Source of the DNA: CAYLKS01 sp964384205 [NCBI: uncultured bacterium]
Lineage (GTDB): Bacteria; JAGOEH01
Direction of reading: 5' to 3'
NCBI GenBank assembly: GCA_964384205.1
Contig: CAYLKS010000004.1
Span: 1-64,000, forward strand
Length of the DNA stretch: 64,000 nt
The stretch's first letter is position 1, and each line of letters begins with the position of its first letter. A model generated the notes under the pieces. The model worked only from the letters and a program-made list of their open reading frames with translations, was not told the origin of the DNA and made no database searches. Positions 33,068 to 42,961 of the stretch are shown piece by piece. A program made the position numbers and the translations under genes.

Positions 33068-35845
33068 ATGCGTAAGTTTTTTTCTGTAGTTTTGTTTTTA
33101 TTTTTTTTAGCAAGTAGTATTTGGGCACAACAAGGTAAGGTTCAGGGTAAAGTTGTTGATGTTAATTCCGGAGAACCATTAGTTTCAGCTAATGTTATGA
33201 TTGTTGGTACTAATTTGGGTACTATAACAGATGAAAATGGAAAATTTGTTTTGGAAAACGTTCCTGTAGGTAAGCAAAAAGTTAAGGTAAGCTATATCGG
33301 GTATAAAGAAAAAATTATTGAAATTGATGTGAAAGCAGGAGATGTTGTTACTGTAAATTTTGAACTTGAGGAGAGTGCTATTAAAGGTCAGGAAGTTGTA
33401 ATTGAGGTAAACAGAGCGGTAGAAAGAGAAACCCCGATTGCTTTTAGTAATATTGATCAAGAGAAATTGAAAGAAAAGTATACGGCAGAAGATGTTCCTA
33501 TGTTGATTAGAGAAGTACCAGGTGTTTTTGCAACAACATCAGGTCTTGGCGAATCTGAGGTTTATGTCCGCGGATTTAATGGTGAAAGAGTGCAAATTTT
33601 GATTAATGGCATTCCTGTTAATGATCCTGAAAGTCAGATTGTATATTGGTCAAACTGGACTGGATTATCAAGTAATGCTAAGTCTATACAGGTTCAAAGA
33701 GGTGTTGGTTCTTCTTTATATGGCTCTGGTGCTTTTGGTGGTTCTATTAATATAAGTACAATGGGGCTTTCTCCTAATAAACAAATTATTTTTAGATCTT
33801 CTGTTGGTTATTATACTACAAAAGGTGTTGATGGTGGAGAAAATGACGGTAAAGTTGCTGATGGTAAAGGTGGATTTGAAGATTATAATCCAATCACTTA
33901 TATGACAAGTGTTAGATACAATTCTGGTTTATTATATAATGGTAAACTTAATTTTAGTGTTTCTTTGGAAAGAAAAGGTGGAGAGTACTATATTAATGGT
34001 ACAAAATATGATGGTTGGTCTTTTGGTTTCGAAGCTCAAAGTATTTTAGGAGCGCATACATTATATCTAAGCTTTATTGGTGCACCTCAGCATCATAATC
34101 AAGCAAGAACGGTTCAGGACCCAGATTTATTTAAAACATTAGGTAGAGAATATAATAGAAATAATCATTCATATCAGGAAAATTATTATTTTAAACCTCA
34201 ATTATCTTTGAGAGATGAATGGACTATTAATGAGAATACTTATTTATTAACAAATGTATTTGCAACTATGGGTAGAGGAGGTGGAAAATATTTAAGAAAT
34301 GATTATTTTGATGTTGAAACAGGGGAAAATACTTTTAAAACTGTTAAAGAATATTATGATGATAAATATTTTGGAAGACATGCAAGGTTTGCTTATGAAG
34401 TAACAGGTGGCAAGGCTGTATTAAAGGGTTATGATCCTGATAATCACACTTTTAAAGGCCAGAATGTTTCTTATGGCACAAATTTAATTACAAATACTTA
34501 TAGTCATAGCTGGAGAAATGATAGCCATAATAACCATAAACAAATAGGTTTTAATACTGCTTTTCAACAAAAACTCAATAAACAATTGAAATATGTTGTA
34601 GGTGGTGAGGCAAGATATTGGGTTGCAGATCATTTTGCAGAATCTGAAAATTTTAGATGTTCCGATCCAGACGGAAATGTTATAACTTATAAAGAAGTTC
34701 AGAGAAGATATGATTATACTGGTAAAGTTCTAAATATGTCTGTTTTTGGTAGGGTAAACTATTCTCCAATTGAAAAAGTCAATATTATGGCAGACGTTCA
34801 ATATGCGAGATATTCTTCAAAAATAGAAGAAAATCGTATTAGAATTTTTGATTTTGAAGCCGGTAAATTTACAGATTGGTACTATTATCCAACGAAAGAT
34901 TTAGTTGATGATAATGGCAATAGAAAATATAAAGATAGTGATTATGAAAGAACTTTTAATTTTGTAAGTCCTAAATTTGGTATTAACTATAATCTTTCAA
35001 AATCTGTAAATTTTCTTGCAAATTATTCTATTTCTTATAAAGAACCAAGAGCGGCTGATTGGTATGATAGAACAAGAGGTCCTGGTGCTAACCAACCAGA
35101 TGGAAAGGATTTAGACCCTGAAAAACTTGAAAATATAGAATTCGGTTTTGGTTTTAATAAAAAACAGTTTGGGCAATTTAAAAATGTAAAATTATCTGCT
35201 AATTATTATATTATGAATTTTTCAGATAAGATCGAACGTGTAACTGACATGAGAGATGAAAGAATTACTATAAATGCCGGTAAAGCAAAACATCAGGGGT
35301 TAGAATTGTATGCAACAGCTGATATTTCAAAGTTTTATTTTAGTACCTCTTTAACATTGGCAAAAAATAGATGGCAGAAAATGGATGTAAAAGAAATTTT
35401 TTATGAACCGGCAGATTCTGTTGTTGATAAAGTAGTTCCTTTCTCTCCTGAAAAAATGTTTCATGCTAATGTAGGATATAATATTAGTAAAAAATTAAAG
35501 ATTGGTTTTGCCACAAGATGGTGGGATAATTATTATGCAACATATAGTAATACATATCAAACTTATAAACGAGGTGATGATGGGAAATGGCAAAAAGATA
35601 AAGTTGTTTCCTCAAAAATTGATTCTTATTTCTCTTTAGATGCTTCAATTTCTTATAAAATTAAATTAAAGGGAACAGATGTTAATTTTAGATTGAATTT
35701 GAACAATTTAACAAATCATGAAAATATTGTAAAAGCTGCGTATTCTAAAGATTATAATAGAAATGATTATTATCCGGATTATAAGGTTTATGTTGTTCCA
35801 GGTCCTTTATTTAATGTATTCTTTACCATGGAAGTAGTTTTTTAG
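33068..35845 (+). CDS. TonB-dependent outer-membrane receptor with carboxypeptidase-regulatory-like domain
   Basis: This is a 925-aa outer-membrane transporter. Residues 1-20 are a signal peptide ending WAQ. Residues 24-105 are a CarboxypepD_reg-like beta-sandwich (GKVVDVNSGEPLVSANV; GTITDENGKF; VSYIGYKE). A plug domain follows with VYVRGFNGERVQILING and QVQRGVGSSLYGSGAFGG, then a 22-strand barrel ending in Phe. The start at 33068 follows GGAG; an in-frame ATG at 33053 lies within that ribosome-binding region. No SusD partner is next to it, so it is probably not a SusC polysaccharide pair. The substrate may be a siderophore, vitamin or peptide. Confidence 0.92.
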   Translation: MRKFFSVVLFLFFLASSIWAQQGKVQGKVVDVNSGEPLVSANVMIVGTNLGTITDENGKFVLENVPVGKQKVKVSYIGYKEKIIEIDVKAGDVVTVNFELEESAIKGQEVVIEVNRAVERETPIAFSNIDQEKLKEKYTAEDVPMLIREVPGVFATTSGLGESEVYVRGFNGERVQILINGIPVNDPESQIVYWSNWTGLSSNAKSIQVQRGVGSSLYGSGAFGGSINISTMGLSPNKQIIFRSSVGYYTTKGVDGGENDGKVADGKGGFEDYNPITYMTSVRYNSGLLYNGKLNFSVSLERKGGEYYINGTKYDGWSFGFEAQSILGAHTLYLSFIGAPQHHNQARTVQDPDLFKTLGREYNRNNHSYQENYYFKPQLSLRDEWTINENTYLLTNVFATMGRGGGKYLRNDYFDVETGENTFKTVKEYYDDKYFGRHARFAYEVTGGKAVLKGYDPDNHTFKGQNVSYGTNLITNTYSHSWRNDSHNNHKQIGFNTAFQQKLNKQLKYVVGGEARYWVADHFAESENFRCSDPDGNVITYKEVQRRYDYTGKVLNMSVFGRVNYSPIEKVNIMADVQYARYSSKIEENRIRIFDFEAGKFTDWYYYPTKDLVDDNGNRKYKDSDYERTFNFVSPKFGINYNLSKSVNFLANYSISYKEPRAADWYDRTRGPGANQPDGKDLDPEKLENIEFGFGFNKKQFGQFKNVKLSANYYIMNFSDKIERVTDMRDERITINAGKAKHQGLELYATADISKFYFSTSLTLAKNRWQKMDVKEIFYEPADSVVDKVVPFSPEKMFHANVGYNISKKLKIGFATRWWDNYYATYSNTYQTYKRGDDGKWQKDKVVSSKIDSYFSLDASISYKIKLKGTDVNFRLNLNNLTNHENIVKAAYSKDYNRNDYYPDYKVYVVPGPLFNVFFTMEVVF

Positions 35846-35863
35846 TTTAGATATTTTTTGTAA

Positions 35864-35898
35864 AAGCCTGCTATTTGAAAAATAGCAGGCTTTTTTTA
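35864..35898 (+). terminator. Rho-independent terminator after TonB receptor gene
   Basis: AAGCCTGCTATT and AATAGCAGGCTT form a perfect stem with a short TGAAA-type loop, followed by a T-run. Confidence 0.95.
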
Positions 35899-35934
35899 TT
35901 TGCCATTTTGATAAAAAATTAATATCATCATTTT

Positions 35935-36894
35935 ATGAAACGCATTTTTGTAGATAATACAAAATTAATTTTTTCATTGATAACAAATAACTTTTCTAAA
36001 GTATGTAAAACAGCTATAGTTTTATATAAAATATTAATCCCTGTTTCTATTATTATTGAAATTTTAAAATATTTTCATATAGTTGAATTTATTGGAAAGA
36101 TCCTTAGTCCAATAATGCAATTTATTGGCTTGCCAGGTGAGGCAGGTATCGTATGGGCTACATCTATGCTTACAAATTTATATGGAGGAATTTTATCATA
36201 TATATCAATTTTTGGAAATAATCCATTATCTGTTGGGCAGATTACAATATTAACTTTTATGATGTTGATTGCCCATTCTTTTTTTGTTGAGATTACTATA
36301 GCTAAAAAATCAGGTGTAAAGATTTATCAAACATTTTTAGTTAGGTTCTTAGGTGCTTATTTAGCCGGAATTCTTTTAAGTTTTTTATTTAGTAAATTAC
36401 ATTTTGGATATAAGCCATCAAAACTTATATGGAAAAGTTCAAATGCAGGGGGCGGGGATTCTTTTGTTTTATTGAATTGGTTAATCGTTCAATTAAAAAA
36501 TTATTTATTGATTTTTATTGTTATTTATATTCTGGTTTTAATTATGGAATTTTTGAAAAAAAAGGGAATTTTAGATTTTTTGAATAGAAATTTGTATGTT
36601 TTTTTCAAATATATAGGAATTAGTCAGAGAGGAATCCCTTTACTAATTACAGGATTAATTATGGGAATATCTTATGGAGGAGCCTTTATTATTTCGGAAG
36701 TAGAGAGTGATACTATTACAAAAGAAGAGGCTTTTTTTGTAATAATTTTTTTGAGCTTATGCCATAGTTTGTTTGAAGATTCTTTATTGATGATTTCTTT
36801 GGGAGCTGATTTTTTTATACTTTTATTTGGAAGATTTTTATATTCAACTCTTATTACTTATATTATATTGAAAATATCTAAATACTATCTTTAA
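35935..36894 (+). CDS. Gate/nucleoside-recognition domain membrane protein
   Basis: This is a 319-aa protein with about eight membrane segments in two related halves. Each half has the Gate (nucleoside recognition) pattern: LSPIMQFIGLPGEAGIVW near residue 60, and the second half around GLIMGISYGGAFIISE. Relatives include SpmA/SpmB and nucleoside or ferrous-iron transporter cores. The substrate is unknown. The end converges with the chemosensory operon 4 bp away. Confidence 0.7.
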   Translation: MKRIFVDNTKLIFSLITNNFSKVCKTAIVLYKILIPVSIIIEILKYFHIVEFIGKILSPIMQFIGLPGEAGIVWATSMLTNLYGGILSYISIFGNNPLSVGQITILTFMMLIAHSFFVEITIAKKSGVKIYQTFLVRFLGAYLAGILLSFLFSKLHFGYKPSKLIWKSSNAGGGDSFVLLNWLIVQLKNYLLIFIVIYILVLIMEFLKKKGILDFLNRNLYVFFKYIGISQRGIPLLITGLIMGISYGGAFIISEVESDTITKEEAFFVIIFLSLCHSLFEDSLLMISLGADFFILLFGRFLYSTLITYIILKISKYYL

Positions 36895-36898
36895 TATC

Positions 36899-38071
36899 TT
36901 ATTTAATTTTTATTACAATTAAGGTTATATCATCATCAGGTTTCCGTGTCCCTAAAAAAAGCCCAAGTTCTTTTAATATATTTTCTATAATAGCTTTGGG
37001 GCTTTTATCTTTATTGTTTGATATTGTAGCTTGTAGTCTTTTTTTCCCAAATTGCTCTTTATTATAGTTTTGAGCTTCAATTATTCCGTCAGTGTAAAAC
37101 AATATAATATCTCCTGAATCTATATTAATATCATAATTTTTATATTTACTAGTTGGAAGAAGCCCTAAGAAGAAACTGGGAGCATCAATTTTTAATATTG
37201 TATTTTTTTTTGCACTATAAATTATAGGAGGGTGATGTCCGGCATTGGAAAATAGAAGTTTTTTTTCATTTATGTTTATATCACAATATAATGCGGTTAC
37301 GAAAAAATCGGTACCACCTACTAATTTATATACGTTAGAATTTAGTTTATCTAATAAATTATTTGGGGACATCCCCCCCATATCTAATATACTATTATAG
37401 AATGATTTTATTGCGGCGGTAATTAATGCAGATGGAGTACCATGTCCTGAAACATCTGCTATAAGTAATTGCAATGAATTCTGAAATATATTAAAATCAT
37501 AAAAATCCCCGCCAAGTTGGGTAGATGGTTGATAATAGAATGATATTTCAAAGCCATTATATTCCTGGGGGATATTACTGGGCAAAAGAGTTCTTTGTAA
37601 TTCAGCAGCTAATTCTAATTCTCGTTCTAAAAGTTTTTTTTGTTCTAATATTTTGTTTCTATTTTCTATAGTTGTTTTTAATAAGTTATAATAATTAATA
37701 GCATTTTTTACTTTTAGAGGTAATTGAATATTTAAAATATTATTCGAAAGAGGCTTTTCTAAATAATCAAAGCACCCAAAATTTAATGCCTTTTTTATGG
37801 ATTCTATATCTGATAAGGCTGAACTTACAATAATAGGGATATTTTTATATTCTTTTGTATTTTTTATCCAATTTAAGAACTCAAATCCATCCATAATAGG
37901 CATTGTTAAATCTAATATTATTAGATCAATTGCTTGGTCTTCTGTAATTTTTTTTGCAACCAGACCGTTTTCTGCTTCTAATATATTATAGTTATATTTT
38001 TTTAATGTAAAAAATAAAATTTTTCTATTGAGTTTTTCATCATCTACGATAAGTACACTTTTTTTATTCAT
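36899..38071 (-). CDS. Response regulator with PP2C (SpoIIE/RsbU-like) phosphatase output
   Basis: This is a 390-aa protein. Residues 1-120 form an intact receiver (DD at 10-11, phospho-acceptor Asp54, Lys in KPLS). A coiled-coil linker (about 130-165) leads to a PP2C/SpoIIE phosphatase with LGGDFYDF, IADVSGHGTPSALIT and a final DDDITLIVI that together bind the metals. Such RsbU-like phosphatases dephosphorylate STAS-domain antagonists. It is the last gene of the chemosensory operon, which supplies both STAS proteins and HATPase kinases, so it probably closes a phosphorylation-controlled partner-switch loop. Confidence 0.88.
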   Translation of the reverse strand: MNKKSVLIVDDEKLNRKILFFTLKKYNYNILEAENGLVAKKITEDQAIDLIILDLTMPIMDGFEFLNWIKNTKEYKNIPIIVSSALSDIESIKKALNFGCFDYLEKPLSNNILNIQLPLKVKNAINYYNLLKTTIENRNKILEQKKLLERELELAAELQRTLLPSNIPQEYNGFEISFYYQPSTQLGGDFYDFNIFQNSLQLLIADVSGHGTPSALITAAIKSFYNSILDMGGMSPNNLLDKLNSNVYKLVGGTDFFVTALYCDININEKKLLFSNAGHHPPIIYSAKKNTILKIDAPSFFLGLLPTSKYKNYDINIDSGDIILFYTDGIIEAQNYNKEQFGKKRLQATISNNKDKSPKAIIENILKELGLFLGTRKPDDDITLIVIKIK

Positions 38072-38083
38072 ACAATATCCTTA

Positions 38084-38962
38084 TTAGAGGTCTTTATATT
38101 TTATTAATGTAATTTGGTTACCTTTATCATTATATTCAAATTTATCAAAAAAAGTTTTTATCATCAGAATGCCTCGTCCATGCTCATTTAATATATTTAT
38201 ATCGTCATTTATTGTTTTTTTCCAGTTAAATCCTTTCCCCTCATCTTTGATAACAAATTTTACATAATTTTCTGTTAAATGGTAATCTATAACAACCTTT
38301 CGTTTTGAGAAAACTGGATGTTTTTTTCTTTCAGATAATAAATCATAATATTTATTATCTTGAATAGCGTGCTTTTTAGTATTCCCATCAATTTCAAAAT
38401 TCCCATGTTCTATAGCATTAATAATTACTTCATAAAGAGCAAGTTCAATTTTTTTTATATTTCGGGTTATTTTTTTTGCATTGAAGGTTAATTGATTGAT
38501 TACACTGGGGATTTTGGATAGATCATTTTCTAAAATTATTCTTTTTTTTTCTTCTATTAATGTTTCAGTATCGTAGAGATTTATTATATTGCGATAGAGA
38601 AAAATAGCTTTATTTATTAAAGTGTTCCATTCTTCTTGTTTATCAGGGATTTCAAAACAATAGAATAATTTTTTAGAATATAGTGTATATAATATATCCT
38701 TTTTGATTTTTTTTACAAGAGCTATAGGGAGTACATCTAATAAAAGATTTCCAGAATGAATCATTTCAAGTAGTTTGGATATATTGGGGAGTGATTCGTT
38801 TTCATAATAATATAATAAGATATTTACTTTTTCTTTAAGAATTATATCAAAAGCTTCTTCTATGTTATTATTTACAATACTTTCTATTTCATATTTATGA
38901 GCATTTTTTTTTATTGTAGTTACTATTGGATGATTTTCTTGAGTGAACAGCAAAACCTTCAT
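38084..38962 (-). CDS. RsbW-like HATPase with degenerate receiver domain
   Basis: This is a 292-aa protein. Residues 1-120 resemble a receiver by secondary structure, but the acceptor position lies in ILLYYYENE and has no Asp, and the acidic pair is absent. Residues 150-292 are a GHKL ATPase with the N-box EVIINAIEHGN, DEGKGFNW and GRGILMIKTF, the pattern of RsbW/SpoIIAB-type serine kinases. It could phosphorylate the STAS proteins of this operon or bind a sigma factor. It is 12 bp upstream (in transcription) of the REC-PP2C gene. Confidence 0.8.
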   Translation of the reverse strand: MKVLLFTQENHPIVTTIKKNAHKYEIESIVNNNIEEAFDIILKEKVNILLYYYENESLPNISKLLEMIHSGNLLLDVLPIALVKKIKKDILYTLYSKKLFYCFEIPDKQEEWNTLINKAIFLYRNIINLYDTETLIEEKKRIILENDLSKIPSVINQLTFNAKKITRNIKKIELALYEVIINAIEHGNFEIDGNTKKHAIQDNKYYDLLSERKKHPVFSKRKVVIDYHLTENYVKFVIKDEGKGFNWKKTINDDINILNEHGRGILMIKTFFDKFEYNDKGNQITLIKYKDL

Positions 38963-38982
38963 TTTTTTAACTCACTATTAGT

Positions 38983-40041
38983 TTAGATTTCATTTAATAT
39001 AAAAGGGATTTTAAGTAATGGTACTATTTTTTTGACAGCGTTTAATTTAATTGCTTCTTTAGGCATTCCAAAGACCACACAGCTTTCTTCATCTTGAGCA
39101 ATAGTAAAAGCTCCCTTTTCTTTTAATGCAAGCATTCCTTTAGCTCCATCATCCCCCATACCTGTTAAAATAACTGCAATAGCATTACTACCTGCGGAAT
39201 TAGCTGCAGATTTAAATAAAACATCCACACTCGGTTTATGTCTATTTATAGGTGGTCCATCTTTTACTTCCACATAATAAGTAGTACCTGAGCGTTGCAA
39301 TAACATATGCTTGCCACCGGGAGCAATTAGAGCAAGGCCTTGTTCTAATTTATCACCATTTTCTGCTTCTTTTACTCTAATAGGACAGGTGCTATTTAAT
39401 CTTTCTGCAAAAGCTTTAGTAAATCCAACTGGCATATGTTGTGTAACTACTATTGGTTTGACACCTGTTTTTAATCTTTTGAAAATAGTTTCTATAGCGA
39501 CAGTTCCGCCAGTAGATGCTCCTATAACGATTACAGGATCGGTTTTTATTATTTTAGTTTTATAATCTTTTATATATTCATCTACATCTATTTTTTCTTT
39601 TAACCCGGTTTTAAACTTGCTATCTAATGTTTTTTGTGGAAGTATTTTTGCTTTGACTGCCATTTTCAATTTTTCTATAATTTCATTTTTTAGAGAATGT
39701 AGCTCTATAGGAGCAGAAGGTTTTTTTATGAAGTCTATAGCACCCAGCTCTAAAGCTTTCATTGTTATTTTTGAATGTTTATCTGTTAGAGAACTAACCA
39801 TTATAACCGGGGTTGGATATTTGTCCATAAGTTTTTCCAGAAAAGTAATGCCGTCCATTTTGGGCATCTCTACATCTAAAGTAATAACGTCAGGTTTTCC
39901 TTCTTTTACATATTTTCGAGCTTCATAAGGATTTGACGCTTCTCCAATAACAATAAAATCAGGATCGCTTAAAATAATATTTTTTAAAACAGTTCTTGTT
40001 AAAACTGAATCATCGATAATTAATACTTTTATTTTACTCAT
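38983..40041 (-). CDS. cheB: Chemoreceptor glutamate methylesterase CheB
   Basis: This is a 352-aa protein. The receiver has DD at 10-11 and phospho-acceptor Asp56. The methylesterase domain (about 170-350) has the catalytic set Ser in GASTGG, His in QHMP and Asp in GMGDDGA. It demethylates and deamidates chemoreceptors and is activated by CheA phosphorylation. Its partners CheR, CheD and CheA are in the same operon. Confidence 0.97.
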   Translation of the reverse strand: MSKIKVLIIDDSVLTRTVLKNIILSDPDFIVIGEASNPYEARKYVKEGKPDVITLDVEMPKMDGITFLEKLMDKYPTPVIMVSSLTDKHSKITMKALELGAIDFIKKPSAPIELHSLKNEIIEKLKMAVKAKILPQKTLDSKFKTGLKEKIDVDEYIKDYKTKIIKTDPVIVIGASTGGTVAIETIFKRLKTGVKPIVVTQHMPVGFTKAFAERLNSTCPIRVKEAENGDKLEQGLALIAPGGKHMLLQRSGTTYYVEVKDGPPINRHKPSVDVLFKSAANSAGSNAIAVILTGMGDDGAKGMLALKEKGAFTIAQDEESCVVFGMPKEAIKLNAVKKIVPLLKIPFILNEI

Positions 40042-40044
40042 CTT

Positions 40045-41517
40045 TTATATCCTTTTAGGGTTAACTATTTCAAATATAAAAGTTATTCCATTTTTTTGTT
40101 CATAATAAAATTTTATTTTTAAAATATCTAATAAAAATTTAATTATATATATTCGTAAAGTCTTCAAATCAACCCTTTCTTCTTCTATATTAATATTGTC
40201 CAGTATAGTAAAATCATTAATAAGTTTATTATAAGAGTCTTCATTTATTCCATCTAAATTAAATTTAATATAAATTGCATTTGAGCTTTCGTCAATATTA
40301 ATTTTTATTTTTTTGAAAAAATTTCTGTGAATAATTATTATTTCCATAAAATAAGTTATCAAATAATAAAATAAGTCAAAATCGAATAAAATTTTATTAT
40401 TTGCAATATTTTGTTCTATCGATATTGGAAATTTAGTAATTCTTTCCTTTTCAAGAAAGTTATATATACAATCTTCAACAATTCTTATAACATCTATTTC
40501 TTGAGATTTAGCTTTCGACCTGAAAGAACTTATATTTAGCAGATATAATAGATCTTCTATAAATGAAATCATTTGATTATAAGAAGACATGCTTTGTGTG
40601 AGTGAAATTGTAATATCAGTATGCTCTAAAGTTTTTAAATAATCGAATATATTTGCAATATTTATTAGAGGAATCTTGATATTTTGAGACAAAATAGATA
40701 TAAGCTTTTTTTGAATTAGTAGTAAATTTTCTAATGTCTTATTTGTATTTTTTAGTTCTTTTTCATATAAAAATCTTTTTAAGTGAACATTTATTCTGGA
40801 AATAAATTCCTCATATAAAAATGGTTTTACAATATAGTCATTAATCCCGGCATTGAAAGCATCTAACATATTTTTTTTATCATTGTTGCTTGCTGTCATT
40901 ATAATAGGTGTATTGGTGTACTCTGATTTATTTCGTATTTTTTTGGTTAGTTCAATACCATTAATTTCTGGTAAAAATAAATCTATAATAAAAAGGTCAA
41001 TTTTGTTTTGATTCATAATTTTTATAGCTTCTAAAGGATTATCTGTGGAAAGAGTTTTATATCCATGCCGATCTAATATATATTTTATCATAGAATTTAT
41101 TAAAGGAGAGTTAATGACGACTAATATATTTATATCTTTAGAATTATTTTTAGCATAGAAGAAGTCCCTGACAAAATTATATAAATTATCTTTTATTTCA
41201 TTTTTATTAAAAAAATGAATTGCTCCTACATTAAAGCCTCTTATTCTTGAAAAAAAATTATCTTTACCTGTTATCAATATAACAGGGGTATTGAGCATTT
41301 TTTTATTTTGTTTGATTTTTCTGCACAATTCAAAACCATCCATTCCTTTCATTATAATATTTATAGTTATAAAATCTAAATTTGTTTTGTTGATAATATC
41401 TAAAGCATCAAATCCATTACTTGCCTCTATTATATTTGTGTCTTCCAGTTTTTCTAATTCTTCTTTTATTAGAAAACGAGCTATTTTACTATCATCAACA
41501 ATTAGTACATTTTTCAT
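40045..41517 (-). CDS. Tandem receiver protein with pseudo-histidine-kinase domain
   Basis: This is a 490-aa protein. The first receiver (1-120) has DD at 8-9, but Asn53 replaces the phospho-acceptor. The second (about 128-245) keeps the acceptor in FIIDLFLP but has lost the acidic pair (VVINSPL). A coiled coil (about 250-275) leads to a HisKA-like helix pair whose H-box reads SQNIKIPL, with Gln where His is expected. The ATPase region lacks a recognisable N-box and G-boxes. It is therefore likely a catalytically dead scaffold or a partner that binds CheA or P2-type domains. It sits between CheD and CheB. Confidence 0.75.
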   Translation of the reverse strand: MKNVLIVDDSKIARFLIKEELEKLEDTNIIEASNGFDALDIINKTNLDFITINIIMKGMDGFELCRKIKQNKKMLNTPVILITGKDNFFSRIRGFNVGAIHFFNKNEIKDNLYNFVRDFFYAKNNSKDINILVVINSPLINSMIKYILDRHGYKTLSTDNPLEAIKIMNQNKIDLFIIDLFLPEINGIELTKKIRNKSEYTNTPIIMTASNNDKKNMLDAFNAGINDYIVKPFLYEEFISRINVHLKRFLYEKELKNTNKTLENLLLIQKKLISILSQNIKIPLINIANIFDYLKTLEHTDITISLTQSMSSYNQMISFIEDLLYLLNISSFRSKAKSQEIDVIRIVEDCIYNFLEKERITKFPISIEQNIANNKILFDFDLFYYLITYFMEIIIIHRNFFKKIKINIDESSNAIYIKFNLDGINEDSYNKLINDFTILDNINIEEERVDLKTLRIYIIKFLLDILKIKFYYEQKNGITFIFEIVNPKRI

Positions 41518-41519
41518 TT

Positions 41520-42125
41520 TTATTCAAAAAAGTTTATTCTTTCATTATCTTTATGTGCTGTTTGTTCTTGTTGTAATCGTTTTACATAAGCCTGTTCTTG
41601 TTTTATTTCTTGTTGAATCTCTTTTGATACAGTGCTTCTTAATTTTTTTACAAGAACTTTATAAGTATCTGTGAAAAATAGAATTTTTCTTCCCTGATAA
41701 CCACCAACATCTTGGTTTACAATAGGAATCTTTTCTAATTTTAAAAAGGTTACAGCAAATCTAATATTATTATCTACAACATTCCCTTCTCTTGTTTTGT
41801 AATTTAAAACATGTCCACCACCAAATACTTTTGCTTTTAGATTTTCTTTTTTTCCACCCTTTTTTATAATGTCATTTATTAAAACTTCCATAGCGAAAAT
41901 ACCATAACGTGCTGATGGTTCCATAAATATACGTTCATCTCTGAGATCTCCCACCAGCATAAAATGATTCATTCCTGCAATATTATTCACTTCATCATAT
42001 AAACATACAGCAATGCAAGAGCCAAGTACTGTGGATATTATTTCATTATCCGTAGAAGTATAATATTCACCTGGATTAATGACAACCATTGTTTTGTTAA
42101 ATCTTTTTTCAAACTTTTTATACAT
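41520..42125 (-). CDS. cheD: Chemoreceptor glutamine deamidase CheD
   Basis: This is a 201-aa protein with the CheD catalytic Cys37 in STVLGSCIAVCL, His54 in GMNHFML, and VFGGGHVL. It deamidates receptor glutamines. The core is normal length, but there is an extra C-terminal helix rich in Gln and Glu (about 165-200). It lies directly after cheR. Confidence 0.95.
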   Translation of the reverse strand: MYKKFEKRFNKTMVVINPGEYYTSTDNEIISTVLGSCIAVCLYDEVNNIAGMNHFMLVGDLRDERIFMEPSARYGIFAMEVLINDIIKKGGKKENLKAKVFGGGHVLNYKTREGNVVDNNIRFAVTFLKLEKIPIVNQDVGGYQGRKILFFTDTYKVLVKKLRSTVSKEIQQEIKQEQAYVKRLQQEQTAHKDNERINFFE

Positions 42126-42127
42126 CT

Positions 42128-42958
42128 TTAAACCTTCGTGTATATTGTGCTTTTTATATATTTAAAATTTTTAAAATTTAATAATGATTCACTATGCCCA
42201 ATAAAGATTAATCCATCATCTTTTAGATATTGATAAAATTTGTTTAATACATGTCTTTTCAGGTCATTATCAAAATAAATCATTACATTTCGGAAGAATA
42301 TAAAATCAAATTTTACTTTTATTCTATAGTCTTCTAGTTTAAAATTTAGTTTTCTAAAAGAGATTTTTCCCCTTAATAATGGTTTTACTTTATAATGAAC
42401 TTGCCCATTTAATTCAATTTTTTCAAAATATTTTTGTTTAAATGATTGGGGGACAGGATATAATAGCTGTTCTCTATAAATTCCTTGAGATGCTTTTGTT
42501 AGTATTTCTGTATCTATATCAGTTGCCAATATTTTAAAATCCCAGCCAGAATGCTTTGATAAAAAATTGTCCAGTACCATTGCAATTGTATATGGTTCTT
42601 CTCCAGAAGAACATCCTGCACTCCATACAAGTATTGTATAAGGATTATTGTTGGCAATTATTTTGGGGAGATGCTCTTTTTCTAAAAATTCGAAATGGTG
42701 TTTTTCGCGAAAGAAATCAGTTTTGTTAGTAGTTATTCTATTTATAAAATTGATCATTTCTTCAGAATTGTGCCCCTGATTTTTGATATAGTTTAAATAT
42801 TCAGTAAATGAGTTAATATTTAATTCTTTAAGTCTTCGAGTTAATCTTGCAATTATTAAACTTTTTTTTGCATCGCTTATTTTTATTCCAATATTATCAT
42901 AGATAATTTTTTTAAATTCTTTAAAATCTTTATCAGATATAGTATCTGGAATTAACAT
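42128..42958 (-). CDS. cheR: Chemoreceptor methyltransferase CheR
   Basis: This is a 276-aa SAM enzyme that methylates receptor glutamates. It has the helical N-domain (FINRITTNKTDFFRE), the SAM motif WSAGCSSGEEPYT, and DFIFFRNVMIYFD with the characteristic RNV element. It is full length. It lies 3 bp after the Hpt-CheW gene. Confidence 0.97.
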   Translation of the reverse strand: MLIPDTISDKDFKEFKKIIYDNIGIKISDAKKSLIIARLTRRLKELNINSFTEYLNYIKNQGHNSEEMINFINRITTNKTDFFREKHHFEFLEKEHLPKIIANNNPYTILVWSAGCSSGEEPYTIAMVLDNFLSKHSGWDFKILATDIDTEILTKASQGIYREQLLYPVPQSFKQKYFEKIELNGQVHYKVKPLLRGKISFRKLNFKLEDYRIKVKFDFIFFRNVMIYFDNDLKRHVLNKFYQYLKDDGLIFIGHSESLLNFKNFKYIKSTIYTKV

Positions 42959-42961
42959 GTA

